From the NCBI RefSeq assembly GCF_001279525.1, contig NZ_LGDY01000091.1, positions 124,001 to 188,000 of the forward strand: a stretch of DNA of 64,000 nucleotides. Direction: 5' to 3'. Source of the DNA: Nocardia sp. NRRL S-836 (GTDB taxonomy: Bacteria; Actinomycetota; Actinomycetes; Mycobacteriales; Pseudonocardiaceae). Position numbers and translations under genes: made by a program. Shown piece by piece: positions 17,481 to 28,554 of this stretch; within the stretch, counting starts at the first letter, position 1, and each line of letters opens with the position of its first letter. The notes under the pieces were generated by a model that saw nothing but the letters and a program-made list of their open reading frames with translations, was not told the DNA's origin and did not search any database.

Positions 17481-18232
17481 GTGGTACCTCCCTTGGCGGA
17501 GTTCGGTCCGGAACCCGGGACGGTCCGGTCCAGTTGCATGGTCACCTGGTAGAGATCGCCCCGGTACCAGGACGTCACGTCTTCGGTCGGCCGGCCCTGC
17601 GAGCTGGCGACCCTGCGGAACACGAGCAGCGGGCTGCCCTTGCGGACCTCGAGCGCCTTCGCGGTCTCCCCGTCGGCGGTCTCGGCCCACACGGTCTGCC
17701 GCGCGTGGTCGAGCTGGACCCCGTAGCGCGCCGCAATGATCTCGTAGAGCGACCCGGACAGGTCGCACCGGTCGAGCTCGGGCAGCACGTGCGGGCTGTA
17801 CCAGCCGCGTTCGAGCGCCAGCGGCGCCCCGTCGGCCCTGCGGAGCCGGACGACGCGGTAAGCGGTCTCGTCGGCGTCGAGCCCGAGCGCCGCCTCACCA
17901 CCGGGAACGCCCTCACCGCAGCTGATGACCTCGGTGCTCGGCTCCAGCCCGCGCGTGACCATGTCCGAGGTGAACGAGGTCAGGTGCAGCTGCAGGTCGT
18001 AGCGCCGCTGAGCGGTGAACGTGCCCCGCCCCTTGGCCCGTGTGAGCAGGCCTTCAGCGACCAGTTGGCCCACTGCGGCCCGCACGGTGATGCGGGAGAC
18101 GCCGTACCGCTCGGCGAGGTCGCGCTCGGACGGGATGGGCGAGCCCGGCGCGAGGTCGTGCTCGGCGAGGCGGCGCAGGATCTCGCGCAGCTGTGCGTGC
18201 TTGGGCTTGGGCCCGTCCACGATCTCGTGCAC
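17477..18232 (-). CDS. dasR: GntR/HutC-family regulator, DasR-like
   Basis: The 251-residue protein has an N-terminal winged helix (PIPSERDLAERYGVSRITVR, about residues 33-52, then GRGTFTA) and a C-terminal UTRA effector domain (YRVVRLRRADGAPLALERGWY). DasR senses glucosamine-6-phosphate and controls GlcNAc uptake and development in streptomycetes. Here it heads the EIIC-ptsH unit and faces EIIB/EIIA with a dre-like site between, matching the expected regulatory link. It starts with GTG at 18232. The symbol is by context and similarity; other HutC-type regulators share these motifs. Confidence 0.8.
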   Translation of the reverse strand: MHEIVDGPKPKHAQLREILRRLAEHDLAPGSPIPSERDLAERYGVSRITVRAAVGQLVAEGLLTRAKGRGTFTAQRRYDLQLHLTSFTSDMVTRGLEPSTEVISCGEGVPGGEAALGLDADETAYRVVRLRRADGAPLALERGWYSPHVLPELDRCDLSGSLYEIIAARYGVQLDHARQTVWAETADGETAKALEVRKGSPLLVFRRVASSQGRPTEDVTSWYRGDLYQVTMQLDRTVPGSGPNSAKGGTT

Positions 18233-18259
18233 CCGCTCACCTCCTCGCTAGTGGTACTT

Positions 18260-18275
18260 TCCGGTCTAGACCAGT
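18260..18275. promoter_or_regulatory. dre-like operator (DasR responsive element)
   Basis: TCCGGTCTAGACCAGT is a near-perfect dyad centred on CTAG and differs at few positions from the DasR consensus ACTGGTCTAGACCAGT. It is placed between the divergent dasR-like gene and the EIIB gene, so it can control both directions. A weaker half-site AGTGGT lies at 18249-18254. Confidence 0.75.
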
Positions 18276-18343
18276 TGGTGCGGGAGAATGCTCCGCGCAC
18301 AGAGTTGGTGTCAACCGCTGTTACGGGAACGAGAGGTACGAAC

Positions 18344-18580
18344 GTGGCTGACAACAGGCCGGAAGCGATCCTTGCCGCACTGGGCGGAGCCGACAACATC
18401 ATCGAGATCGAGCCCTGCATCACCCGTCTCCGCTGCGAGGTCAAGGACGGCGCCCTCGTCGACGAGGCGGCTCTGAAGGCCACCGGCGCCCACGGCGTGA
18501 TCAAGTCCGGTGACGTCGTGCAGGTCATCGTCGGCCCCGAGGCGGACACCATCGCGTCGGACATCGAGGACCTCCTGTGA
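18344..18580 (+). CDS. nagF: PTS EIIB protein, glucose/N-acetylglucosamine family
   Basis: The 78-residue protein is a stand-alone EIIB with the phosphorylatable Cys25 in the family signature CITRLR, followed by acidic VKD and a closing GPEADTIASDIEDLL helix. It accepts phosphate from EIIA and passes it to the sugar bound by EIIC. GTG 18344 is preceded by GAGAGG (18331-18336). The symbol follows the Streptomyces gene for the separate EIIB. Confidence 0.88.
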   Translation: MADNRPEAILAALGGADNIIEIEPCITRLRCEVKDGALVDEAALKATGAHGVIKSGDVVQVIVGPEADTIASDIEDLL

Positions 18581-19032
18581 GCGTCCGCGTCGGCAGCCCC
18601 GTCGCCGGTCGCGTGGTCGCGCTCTCCGCCGTCCCGGACCCCGTCTTCTCGCAGGCGATGGTCGGCCCCGGCGTGGCCGTCGAGCCGGTCCGCGGTGTCG
18701 CGGACGTCGTGTCCCCCCTCGACGGGACCGTCGTGACGCTGCACCCGCACGCGTTCGTCGTCGCCGGTGCGGACGGTGCCGCGGTGCTGGTGCACCTCGG
18801 GATCGACACCGTCAAGCGCAAGGGTGAGGGCTTCGAGCTGCACGTCGTCAAGGGCGAGCAGGTGCGGGCCGGCCAGCGGATCGTGACGTGGAACCCGGCG
18901 GAGGTCGAGGCCGCCGGGTTCGCGCCGATCTGCCCGGTCATCGCCCTGGACGCGACGGCGGAGTCGCTGGGCGACCCGGCGGTGGACGTCGACGTGGTGG
19001 AGAACGACACGCTGTTCGACTGGTCCCGCTGA
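18577..19032 (+). CDS. crr: PTS EIIA protein, glucose type (Crr)
   Basis: The 151-residue protein has the beta-sandwich EIIA pattern with the two active-site histidines His58 (TLHPHAF) and His73 (VLVHLGIDTV). It takes phosphate from HPr and gives it to EIIB, and it may have regulatory partners. It overlaps the EIIB gene by GTGA, so EIIB and EIIA are coupled. A strong double hairpin follows the stop. Confidence 0.92.
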   Translation: MSVRVGSPVAGRVVALSAVPDPVFSQAMVGPGVAVEPVRGVADVVSPLDGTVVTLHPHAFVVAGADGAAVLVHLGIDTVKRKGEGFELHVVKGEQVRAGQRIVTWNPAEVEAAGFAPICPVIALDATAESLGDPAVDVDVVENDTLFDWSR

Positions 19033-19037
19033 GCGCG

Positions 19038-19107
19038 CGCCCCGCCGGCCGGCGGGGCGGTTCGGTCCAACGCCACCACACCGTCCGGTGTGGTGGCGTT
19101 GGACTTT
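19038..19107 (+). terminator. Double intrinsic terminator after the EIIB-EIIA unit
   Basis: A 22-bp perfect palindrome CGCCCCGCCGG/CCGGCGGGGCG (19038-19059) is followed by an 18-bp perfect stem (19065-19082 with 19087-19104, 4-nt loop GTCC) and TTT. This is the clearest intrinsic terminator in the window. Confidence 0.85.
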
Positions 19108-19205
19108 CCGGCGCTCGTCCCGCGTCCCGGACAGGTCTGCGTGAATGGACCGTTCACGACAGGTCCGGATTTGGTGCCGGGCCGGGTGGCCGTCACCGTG
19201 GACGC

Positions 19206-19658
19206 ATGACCACGTTCCTGCTCGCACTCGCCCTCGGGGCGTTGTGGACGGTCGCGGACCTCTGCGACGCGCCGCCCTCGTCGTACGTGCTGGCGGCGTT
19301 CGGCGTCGTGCTCGCGGCGGTCGACCTGCGGTGCCAGCGGCTACCGGACGCGCTCACCCTGCCGCTCGCGGTGACGTTGCTGGCCCTGCAGTTCCACAGG
19401 CTGGGAGCAGCGGTGCTCACGGCGGCGGTCTTCGGTGGCGCTCATCTCGCGATCCGGCGGTGGCGACCGGCCGCGATGGGCGGCGGTGACGTCAAGCTCG
19501 CCTTCGGGCTCGGCGCGGTGCTGCCGGTCTCGGCGCTCTTACCTGCGGCGACGCTGTCCGGTCTGGTCACGCTCGGCGTCGCGGCCGTGCGCGGGGCGCG
19601 GCGGGTGCCGCACGGACCGGGGTTGCTGGCTGCCACCTGGGCCTTGACGACGCTGTGA
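19206..19658 (+). CDS. A24-family prepilin peptidase-like membrane protein
   Basis: The 150-residue polytopic protein has the two aspartate motifs of type IV prepilin peptidases: [12 protein letters not shown] with the first Asp and [14 protein letters not shown] with the GxGDxK Asp. It lacks the N-terminal methylase domain, like other short actinobacterial A24 proteins. It would cleave prepilin-like leader peptides of pilus or Tad-type systems, but no pilin genes are nearby. In M. tuberculosis a homologue also lies between aroE and the aroC cluster. Confidence 0.8.
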   Translation: MTTFLLALALGALWTVADLCDAPPSSYVLAAFGVVLAAVDLRCQRLPDALTLPLAVTLLALQFHRLGAAVLTAAVFGGAHLAIRRWRPAAMGGGDVKLAFGLGAVLPVSALLPAATLSGLVTLGVAAVRGARRVPHGPGLLAATWALTTL

Positions 19659-19665
19659 AAGGATT

Positions 19666-22914
<3,249 letters not shown>

Positions 22915-22917
22915 CGC

Positions 22918-23904
22918 TCACTTGTGCCGGATGTCGAGCAGCCGCGCGCTGTCTCCCGTACGGACCAGAGTTGCCACATAGGGTCCGTCCTGCGTGTACA
23001 AGGGTGCAGAGGCACTGGTACTTCTGCGGAGGCGCAAGCTCGCTGAGTAGTTGGCGGTCAAGCGGACGATGCCGAACGTCGAGTCTTCTTCGATGCGCCA
23101 GTTCGTCACGGGATCAGAGTTGAGCCGCCATGTGGCGCCGGTGATTGATGGCGTGGAGGCGGTGCGCGGGCAGCCGGCAGGCATGGGAGCTGATGCGCTG
23201 CCGACACACGAGGTGAAGCCGGCTCGGACCGCGTCCACGACGTCGCGCTCGGGCAGTTGGAACCGGCGTTTCGAGATAGTCCCGGTGGACGGGGTGACCC
23301 GTGGCCGGTAGATGTCGTCCACACGTGAGGCCGACCCTTGCCAATGCAGTTCAGTCTGGAAGTGGAACGGCTTGGTCTCAGCGCCAGGGCCGATGGCACT
23401 GTCATAGGTGAGAGTCATGACCGCGGTACCGCGTGCGAAGAACTTGTCCTTGTGCCACACCACGTGCATGCCGTCAGCGGGATCGCCGACAAGTTCCCAG
23501 CGCACGTTGTGCGCGGCGGCGACCGATCCGCTCTGAGGGCAGTTCGCGGGGGAGAGCACCACTTCGGCCGCGCATTGCCGCAGCTTGTCAGCCACCAGCG
23601 CCGCGACGGTGCTATCGCCCACGCCTGCGGGTTGGGAGCCTTCTTCGTCGGGGAACGCGACGTCCCGCACGTTCCCCGTGCTCGTGTCGCATGAGTAGAG
23701 AAGGCCGGCGATCACCAGCAGAACCAGTAGGAGGCCTCCACCGGACGCCTTCTGCGCATCGGTTATAGCTTCACGCTGTGGCGGAGCGTTGTTACCGGTA
23801 GGCGTCGCATGAGTGGTGAGGTTGACCGTGCCGATGTTGTTCGTCTGCAGCACCACACCATGGCCATTGCCCGAGACTTCGTTGCGAGTGATATCGCGTG
23901 GCAT
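22918..23904 (-). CDS. Unknown single-span membrane protein with amyloid-motif-like N-terminus and duplicated ectodomain
   Basis: The 328-residue product is not one I can name. Residues 8-29 have the spacing N-x3-G-x3-G-V-V-L-Q and then NNIG-x-VNL, resembling the RHIM-like bacterial amyloid signalling motifs of Actinobacteria. A transmembrane helix follows (about 57-71). The outer part appears duplicated: C111, C122-P123, W136 and D141-P142 line up with C233, C245-P246, W259 and D264-P265. By eye the DNA is less GC-rich than its neighbours and interrupts the usual aroQ-pepQ neighbourhood, which suggests acquisition. It is convergent with aroQ. Confidence 0.55.
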   Translation of the reverse strand: MPRDITRNEVSGNGHGVVLQTNNIGTVNLTTHATPTGNNAPPQREAITDAQKASGGGLLLVLLVIAGLLYSCDTSTGNVRDVAFPDEEGSQPAGVGDSTVAALVADKLRQCAAEVVLSPANCPQSGSVAAAHNVRWELVGDPADGMHVVWHKDKFFARGTAVMTLTYDSAIGPGAETKPFHFQTELHWQGSASRVDDIYRPRVTPSTGTISKRRFQLPERDVVDAVRAGFTSCVGSASAPMPAGCPRTASTPSITGATWRLNSDPVTNWRIEEDSTFGIVRLTANYSASLRLRRSTSASAPLYTQDGPYVATLVRTGDSARLLDIRHK

Positions 23905-23981
23905 GACCGAATGCTATGGGTAGACCACCCGATCGGCGGTACTCAAAATTGGTCAATTCGTTGACATGGGAAGGACCACCC

Positions 23982-24359
23982 GTGCTTCACCACGTCGAGC
24001 TCTGGGTCCCCGACCTCGCCCGCGCCGAAGCCACCTTCGGCTGGCTCTTCCCCGCCCTCGGCTGGACCGAGCACCAACGCTGGCCAGCAGGCGTGAGCTG
24101 GAAACTCGACCGCACCTACGTCGTGGTCGAGCAGTCCCCGGCCCTCACCGGTCCACACGATCGGATGAAAGCCGGCCTCAACCACCTGGCCCTGCACGCG
24201 GGGGCGCGAGAAACCGTCGACCGCCTCACCGCAGAGGCCCAGCGCAACGGCTGGCACCTGATGTTCCAGGACAAGCACCCACATGCGGGCGGCGAAGACC
24301 ACTACGCCGCGTTCCTCGAAAACGAGGACGGCTTCGAGGTCGAGCTAGTCGCTGACTGA
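23982..24359 (+). CDS. VOC (glyoxalase/bleomycin-resistance) family protein
   Basis: The 125-residue protein has the beta-alpha-beta-beta-beta pattern of the vicinal oxygen chelate fold: LHHVELWVPDLARAEATFGWLF at the start, HLALHAGARETVDRL in the middle and ENEDGFEVELVAD at the end, with His and Glu in metal-ligand positions. The substrate is unknown. The frame is open back to 23916, but GTG 23982 has GGAAGGA about 8 nt before it. Its last 15 bp overlap the convergent B-4DMT gene. Confidence 0.7.
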   Translation: MLHHVELWVPDLARAEATFGWLFPALGWTEHQRWPAGVSWKLDRTYVVVEQSPALTGPHDRMKAGLNHLALHAGARETVDRLTAEAQRNGWHLMFQDKHPHAGGEDHYAAFLENEDGFEVELVAD

Positions 24360-24749
24360 CGACTTCCGCGCCAGCAGGCCGCCGAGCAGCATCCCGAGCC
24401 CGGCCGGCGCCAGGATCAGCAACGCCGTGAACGCCGCCCCGCCTGTCAGCGCGACCCACAGCGCCTCCTGCCCGGTCTGGTCGACCAGCAGCGCCGAGCC
24501 GATCACGCCCAGCGCCCCGGCGAACGGACCGGCGACCAGGGCGGCGATGAACCACTGCATGCCGCGCGAGGGCAGGTCGCGCAGCGTGTCGACCGCGCCC
24601 CACAGCACGGCGGCGGCCACCAGGAGGCCCAGCGCGATCGGGCCGACCGAGGTCGCCTCGGGGCTGCGGACCGCGACGGCGGCGACGCCGGTCTGCACGG
24701 CTCCGTGCAGGAGCCCCATCCACAACGCACGGGCGAACCAAGGACGCAT
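24345..24749 (-). CDS. B-4DMT-type four-helix membrane protein
   Basis: The 134-residue protein has four hydrophobic helices and starts MRPWFARALWMGLLHGAVQ, a pattern of the small actinobacterial proteins called B-4DMT transporters. A similar gene precedes pepQ in M. tuberculosis (Rv2536 position). No substrate is known. It is divergent from pepQ with a 35-bp gap and overlaps the VOC gene tail to tail. Confidence 0.65.
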   Translation of the reverse strand: MRPWFARALWMGLLHGAVQTGVAAVAVRSPEATSVGPIALGLLVAAAVLWGAVDTLRDLPSRGMQWFIAALVAGPFAGALGVIGSALLVDQTGQEALWVALTGGAAFTALLILAPAGLGMLLGGLLARKSSVSD

Positions 24750-24771
24750 GCGGACAGCTTAGAACTGGCCG

Positions 24772-24777
24772 TACGCT
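24772..24777 (+). promoter_or_regulatory. -10 element of leaderless pepQ promoter
   Basis: TACGCT is exactly 7 nt before the ATG of pepQ and no Shine-Dalgarno sequence is present, indicating transcription from the start codon. Confidence 0.5.
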
Positions 24778-24784
24778 GCGAGGC

Positions 24785-25861
24785 ATGTCGTCGTACGCCG
24801 CACGCCGAACCGCACTGCGCCGGGAGCTCCAGGCCACGGACCTGGACGCGCTCCTCGTGACGAACCTGCTCAACGTCCGCTACCTGACGGGGTTCACCGG
24901 GTCGAACGCCGCCGTCCTGGTCGACGCGAGCGGTGACGACAAGACGGTGTTCTGCACCGATGGGCGTTATCTGACCCAGTCGGCCAGGCAGGTGCCGGAC
25001 CTGGAGCGGTCGATCGACCGGCCGTGCGACCTCGCGCTGGCCAAGCGGGCGAAGGGCAGGCTCGGGTTCGAGAGCCACCACGTCACGGTCGACGGGCTGG
25101 ACGCGCTGGGCCGGGCGGCCGAGAAGGCGGAGCTCGTCAGGGCCGGTGGCCTGGTGGAGAAGCTGCGGCTGGTCAAGGACGACGCCGAGGTCGAGGCGCT
25201 GCGGATGGCGTGCGCGGCGGCGGACCGGGCGCTGGCGGCGTTGATCGGGCACGGCGGGCTGCGGGCCGGGCGCACCGAACGCGAGGTCGCGCGGGAGCTG
25301 GAGAGTCGCATGCTCGACCACGGCGCGGAGGGGCCGTCGTTCTCGTCGATCGTGGCGTTCGGCGCGAACTCGGCGGTGCCGCACCACTCGCCGACGGACG
25401 CCACGCTGCACGCGGGCGACTTCATCAAGCTCGACTTCGGCGCGCTCGTCGACGGCTACCACTCGGACATGACCCGCACGCTCGTGCTCGGCAAGCCCGC
25501 GGACTGGCAGTGCGACCTGTACGACCTGGTCGCGCGCTCGCAGGCAGCCGGGCGCGGTGCGCTCAAGCCCGGTGTGAAGGTGAGCGAGGTCGACCACGCG
25601 TCGCGCGAGGTGATCGAGAAGGCCGGGCACGGGGAGGAGTTCCTGCACGGCCTCGGTCACGGCGTCGGCCTGGAGATCCACGAGGCACCGGCGTTGTCGA
25701 AGGTGGGTGCCGGTACACTTTCGGCCGGTATGGCGGTCACCGTCGAGCCTGGCGTCTACTTGTCAGGGAGGGGCGGGGTCCGCATCGAGGACACCCTCGT
25801 GGTCCGTGAGAGCGGCCCGGAGCTCCTCACCCTGACCACGAAGGAACTCGTGGTCGTCTGA
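24785..25861 (+). CDS. pepQ: M24-family Xaa-Pro dipeptidase/aminopeptidase
   Basis: The 358-residue metallopeptidase has an N-terminal creatinase-like domain (NVRYLTGFTGSNAA) and the C-terminal pita-bread domain. Metal ligands can be seen in KLDFGALVDGYHSDMTRT (two Asp), HGLGHGVGLEIHEAP (His), TVEPGVY (Glu) and RIEDT (Glu). It removes N-terminal residues before proline or cleaves Xaa-Pro dipeptides. It lies directly before efp, as in other actinobacteria. Confidence 0.9.
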   Translation: MSSYAARRTALRRELQATDLDALLVTNLLNVRYLTGFTGSNAAVLVDASGDDKTVFCTDGRYLTQSARQVPDLERSIDRPCDLALAKRAKGRLGFESHHVTVDGLDALGRAAEKAELVRAGGLVEKLRLVKDDAEVEALRMACAAADRALAALIGHGGLRAGRTEREVARELESRMLDHGAEGPSFSSIVAFGANSAVPHHSPTDATLHAGDFIKLDFGALVDGYHSDMTRTLVLGKPADWQCDLYDLVARSQAAGRGALKPGVKVSEVDHASREVIEKAGHGEEFLHGLGHGVGLEIHEAPALSKVGAGTLSAGMAVTVEPGVYLSGRGGVRIEDTLVVRESGPELLTLTTKELVVV

Positions 25862-25891
25862 CACCCAGTCCAACACAGGAGAAATCCCACC

Positions 25892-26458
25892 GTGGCCACC
25901 ACGAACGACCTGAAGAACGGCCTGGTGCTGAACCTCGACGGCCAGCTCTGGACCGTCACCGCGTTCCAGCACGTCAAGCCCGGCAAGGGTGGCGCCTTCG
26001 TGCGCACGACCCTCAAGCACGTGCTGACCGGGAAGGTCGTCGACAAGACCTTCAACGCGGGCACGAAGGTCGACACGGCCACCGTCGACAAGCGCGGCAT
26101 GACCTACCTGTACAAGGAGGGCACCGACTTCATCTTCATGGACGGTGACACCTACGACCAGATCCCGGTTCCGGCGGAGACGGTGGGCGACGCCGCCAAC
26201 TTCCTGCTGGAGAACCAGGAGGCGGTCGTGGCCGTCCACGAGGGCGTGCCCCTGTTCATCGAGCTCCCGACCTCGGTCGAGCTCGTCATCGAGCACACCG
26301 ACCCGGGCCTGCAGGGCGACCGCTCCACCGGCGGCACCAAGCCCGCCCGCCTGGAGACCGGCGCCGAGATCCAGGTCCCGCTCTTCGTCACGACCGGTGA
26401 GAAGATCAAGGTCGACACCCGCGACGGCCGTTACCTCGGCCGCATCAGCGACAAGTAA
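25892..26458 (+). CDS. efp: Translation elongation factor P
   Basis: The 188-residue protein has three beta-barrel domains. The tip loop of domain I is [11 protein letters not shown], where the Lys that can be modified lies; domain II contains [14 protein letters not shown] and domain III ends [15 protein letters not shown] relieves ribosome stalling at polyproline. GTG 25892 follows AGGAGAAA. No modification enzyme genes are visible here. Confidence 0.95.
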   Translation: MATTNDLKNGLVLNLDGQLWTVTAFQHVKPGKGGAFVRTTLKHVLTGKVVDKTFNAGTKVDTATVDKRGMTYLYKEGTDFIFMDGDTYDQIPVPAETVGDAANFLLENQEAVVAVHEGVPLFIELPTSVELVIEHTDPGLQGDRSTGGTKPARLETGAEIQVPLFVTTGEKIKVDTRDGRYLGRISDK

Positions 26459-26463
26459 GCCTG

Positions 26464-26883
26464 ATGGGTGCTCGCAGCAAGGCCCGCAAGCGCGCGGTCG
26501 ACTTCCTCTACGAAGCCGACCTGCTGGGCACCGACCCGGTGACGCTGCTGGCCGAACGCGTCGGCTCGCCGGACGTCCCCCCGGTGAACGACTACACGGT
26601 GACGCTCGTCGAGGGCGTCGCCGCCCACCGCGCCCGCATCGACGACCTGATCTCGGAGCACGCCGAGGGCTGGACGTTGCAGCGCATGCCCGCCGTCGAC
26701 CGCGCGGTGCTGCGGATCGGCCTGTACGAGCTGCTGTGGGCGGCCGACGTGCCGGACGCGGTAGCGATTGACGAGGCCGTGGAGCTGGCCAAGGGTCTGT
26801 CCACCGACGACTCGCCGCGGTTCGTGAACGGAGTGCTCGGCCGGATCGCGGTCATCGCGGACCGGCTGCGCGCGGTTCTCTAG
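26464..26883 (+). CDS. nusB: Transcription antitermination factor NusB
   Basis: The 139-residue all-helical protein has ARSKARKRAVDFLYEADLLG, the central RIDDLISEHAEGWTL and the closing VAIDEAVELAKGLSTDDSPR and FVNGVLGRI motifs. It binds boxA RNA with S10 in rRNA antitermination. It is 5 bp after efp. In Streptomyces bldD follows; here an accessory block of about 5.6 kb lies between. Confidence 0.95.
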   Translation: MGARSKARKRAVDFLYEADLLGTDPVTLLAERVGSPDVPPVNDYTVTLVEGVAAHRARIDDLISEHAEGWTLQRMPAVDRAVLRIGLYELLWAADVPDAVAIDEAVELAKGLSTDDSPRFVNGVLGRIAVIADRLRAVL

Positions 26884-26950
26884 CGGTGTGCCGCGCGACG
26901 GTGCCGTGACTCATCCGGCAGCGTCCCACGGCACGCCACATGTTCGGCGC

Positions 26951-26987
26951 ACGGCCGCTCGCCCCGCATTCGGGAGCGGGCGGCCGT
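26951..26987. terminator. Hairpin between convergent nusB and LysR genes
   Basis: ACGGCCGC and GCGGCCGT form the outer stem with further GC pairs inside; it ends directly at the stop of the leftward LysR gene. It is well placed as a bidirectional terminator. Confidence 0.5.
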
Positions 26988-27851
26988 TCAGCGCACGGCC
27001 TCGGTGAGCGCGGCCAGGACGGCGGCGACGCCGGGCGGGTCGGGCGGGTCGCCGTAGGTGACGGCGTGGAGCTGCCGCCGGAAACCGGGGATCTCGCTGG
27101 CGTGCACCCCCTCGCGGTGGTGTGCCTGGAGCGCGAGGCCCGGTTGCAACGCGACACCGGCGCCCGCGGCGACGAGCGCCTGCACGACCACGATGTCGTC
27201 GCTGTGCGAGGTGATCCTGGGCGTGAAGCCCGCGCGCCGGCAGACGGCCACCAGCTCCTCCTGGCACGCGGCGCAGCCGCCGATCCAGGCGGAGTCGCGG
27301 TGGTTCGCGAGGCGGTCGTCCGGTGTGCGGCTGAGCAGGTGGACGGGGTCGTCACCGAGGTGGACCACGCGCAGGTCGTCGTGGTCCACCGGGTCGTCGG
27401 GGTGGCGGAAGATCAGGGCGATCTCGACCTCACCGCGCCGCAGCAGCCGCACCGCCTCGACCGGGTGCTGCTCGGTCAGGCCGAGCTCGAGTCCGGGGTG
27501 CGCCAGCGCCAGTGCGGCGGCGGCCCGGGGCACGAGCGTGCTCAGCGTGGACGCGTTCGCCGCCAGCCGCACCCGTCCCGACCGCAACCCGGCCTGGGCG
27601 GCCAGTTCCGCGGCCGCCGCGTCGACCCGGCCCACGATCTCGGCGGCGCGACCGGCCAGCAGCTGCCCCTCCGGCGTCAACCGGATCCCGCGGCCGACGC
27701 GGTGCACGAGCTTGACGCCCGTCGCCGCCTCCAGCCGCGCCAGGTGGTGGCTCACCGACGGCTGCGAGTAGTGCAGCTGCTTCGCGGCTTCGGTCACCGA
27801 ACCGTACCGGGCCACCGCGGCCAGGACCTTGAGGTGCACCAGGCTGAGCAC
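26988..27851 (-). CDS. LysR-family transcriptional regulator
   Basis: The 287-residue regulator has an N-terminal winged helix (HLKVLAAVARYGSVTEAAKQ, then SQPSVSHHLARLE) and a periplasmic-binding-like effector domain. It probably controls the divergent reductase-like gene, 75 bp away; ATCAACGTTATCAATGAATT in that gap contains a T-N11-A type dyad. The inducer is unknown. It starts with GTG at 27851. Confidence 0.88.
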   Translation of the reverse strand: MLSLVHLKVLAAVARYGSVTEAAKQLHYSQPSVSHHLARLEAATGVKLVHRVGRGIRLTPEGQLLAGRAAEIVGRVDAAAAELAAQAGLRSGRVRLAANASTLSTLVPRAAAALALAHPGLELGLTEQHPVEAVRLLRRGEVEIALIFRHPDDPVDHDDLRVVHLGDDPVHLLSRTPDDRLANHRDSAWIGGCAACQEELVAVCRRAGFTPRITSHSDDIVVVQALVAAGAGVALQPGLALQAHHREGVHASEIPGFRRQLHAVTYGDPPDPPGVAAVLAALTEAVR

Positions 27852-27926
27852 CCATCAACGTTATCAATGAATTCGCGCCGGTTCTGGCATTGGACGTCAT
27901 GCGTCAGCGGCGCCATGCTCTTCCGC

Positions 27927-28535
27927 ATGACCAAGGTGACCTGCGACCTCTCCATCTCCCTCGACGGCTTCGCGGCCGGGCACAACCAGACCGAGGAACG
28001 CCCGTTCGGCGATGACGGCGGTGACGGCTGGGGCAGCACGTTGCACGCCTGGTACGACGACCCCGCCGAGCAGCGCCTGCAGCTCGACCGGCTCGCGCAG
28101 ACCGGGGCGTTCATCATGGGCCGCAACATGTTCGGCCCGGTCCGGGGTGAGTGGGACCGGCCGTGGAACGGCTGGTGGGGCGAGGAGCCGCCCTACCACG
28201 CACCGGTGTTCGTCCTCACCCACCACCCGCGCGACCCGCAGCCGATGCAGGGTGGCACGACCTTCCACTTCGTCACCGACGGCATCGAGGCGGCCCTCGA
28301 CCGCGCCCGTGACGCCGCCGGTGACCGCAACATCTCCATCCACGGCGGTGCGACGACCGTCAACCAGTACCTCGCCGCCGGCCTGGTCGACGAGCTGCGC
28401 CTGCGGATCGTGCCGGTCACCCTCGGCGCCGGCACCCGGCTGTTCGACGGCGTCCCCGGTCTCACGCTGGAGCAGGTCGAGTCACGCCCCGCCGCCACGT
28501 TCACGCACCTGACCTACCGCGTGGTGCGGCCGTGA
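27927..28535 (+). CDS. Dihydrofolate reductase-fold family protein (RibD C-terminal-like)
   Basis: The 202-residue protein starts KVTCDLSISLDGFAAG, contains FIMGRNMFGPVRGEW and PVFVLTHHPRDP, and ends with IHGGATTVNQYLAAGLVDELRLRIVPVTLGAG, the pattern of stand-alone RibD_C/YwjB-like reductases. These bind NADPH, but most have no assigned substrate; none is visible here. A paralogue begins at 63466. The divergent LysR regulator probably controls it. ATG 27927 is chosen; ATG 27915 is an alternative four codons upstream. Confidence 0.75.
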   Translation: MTKVTCDLSISLDGFAAGHNQTEERPFGDDGGDGWGSTLHAWYDDPAEQRLQLDRLAQTGAFIMGRNMFGPVRGEWDRPWNGWWGEEPPYHAPVFVLTHHPRDPQPMQGGTTFHFVTDGIEAALDRARDAAGDRNISIHGGATTVNQYLAAGLVDELRLRIVPVTLGAGTRLFDGVPGLTLEQVESRPAATFTHLTYRVVRP

Positions 28536-28554
28536 AGGTGGGGTCCGCAGACCG

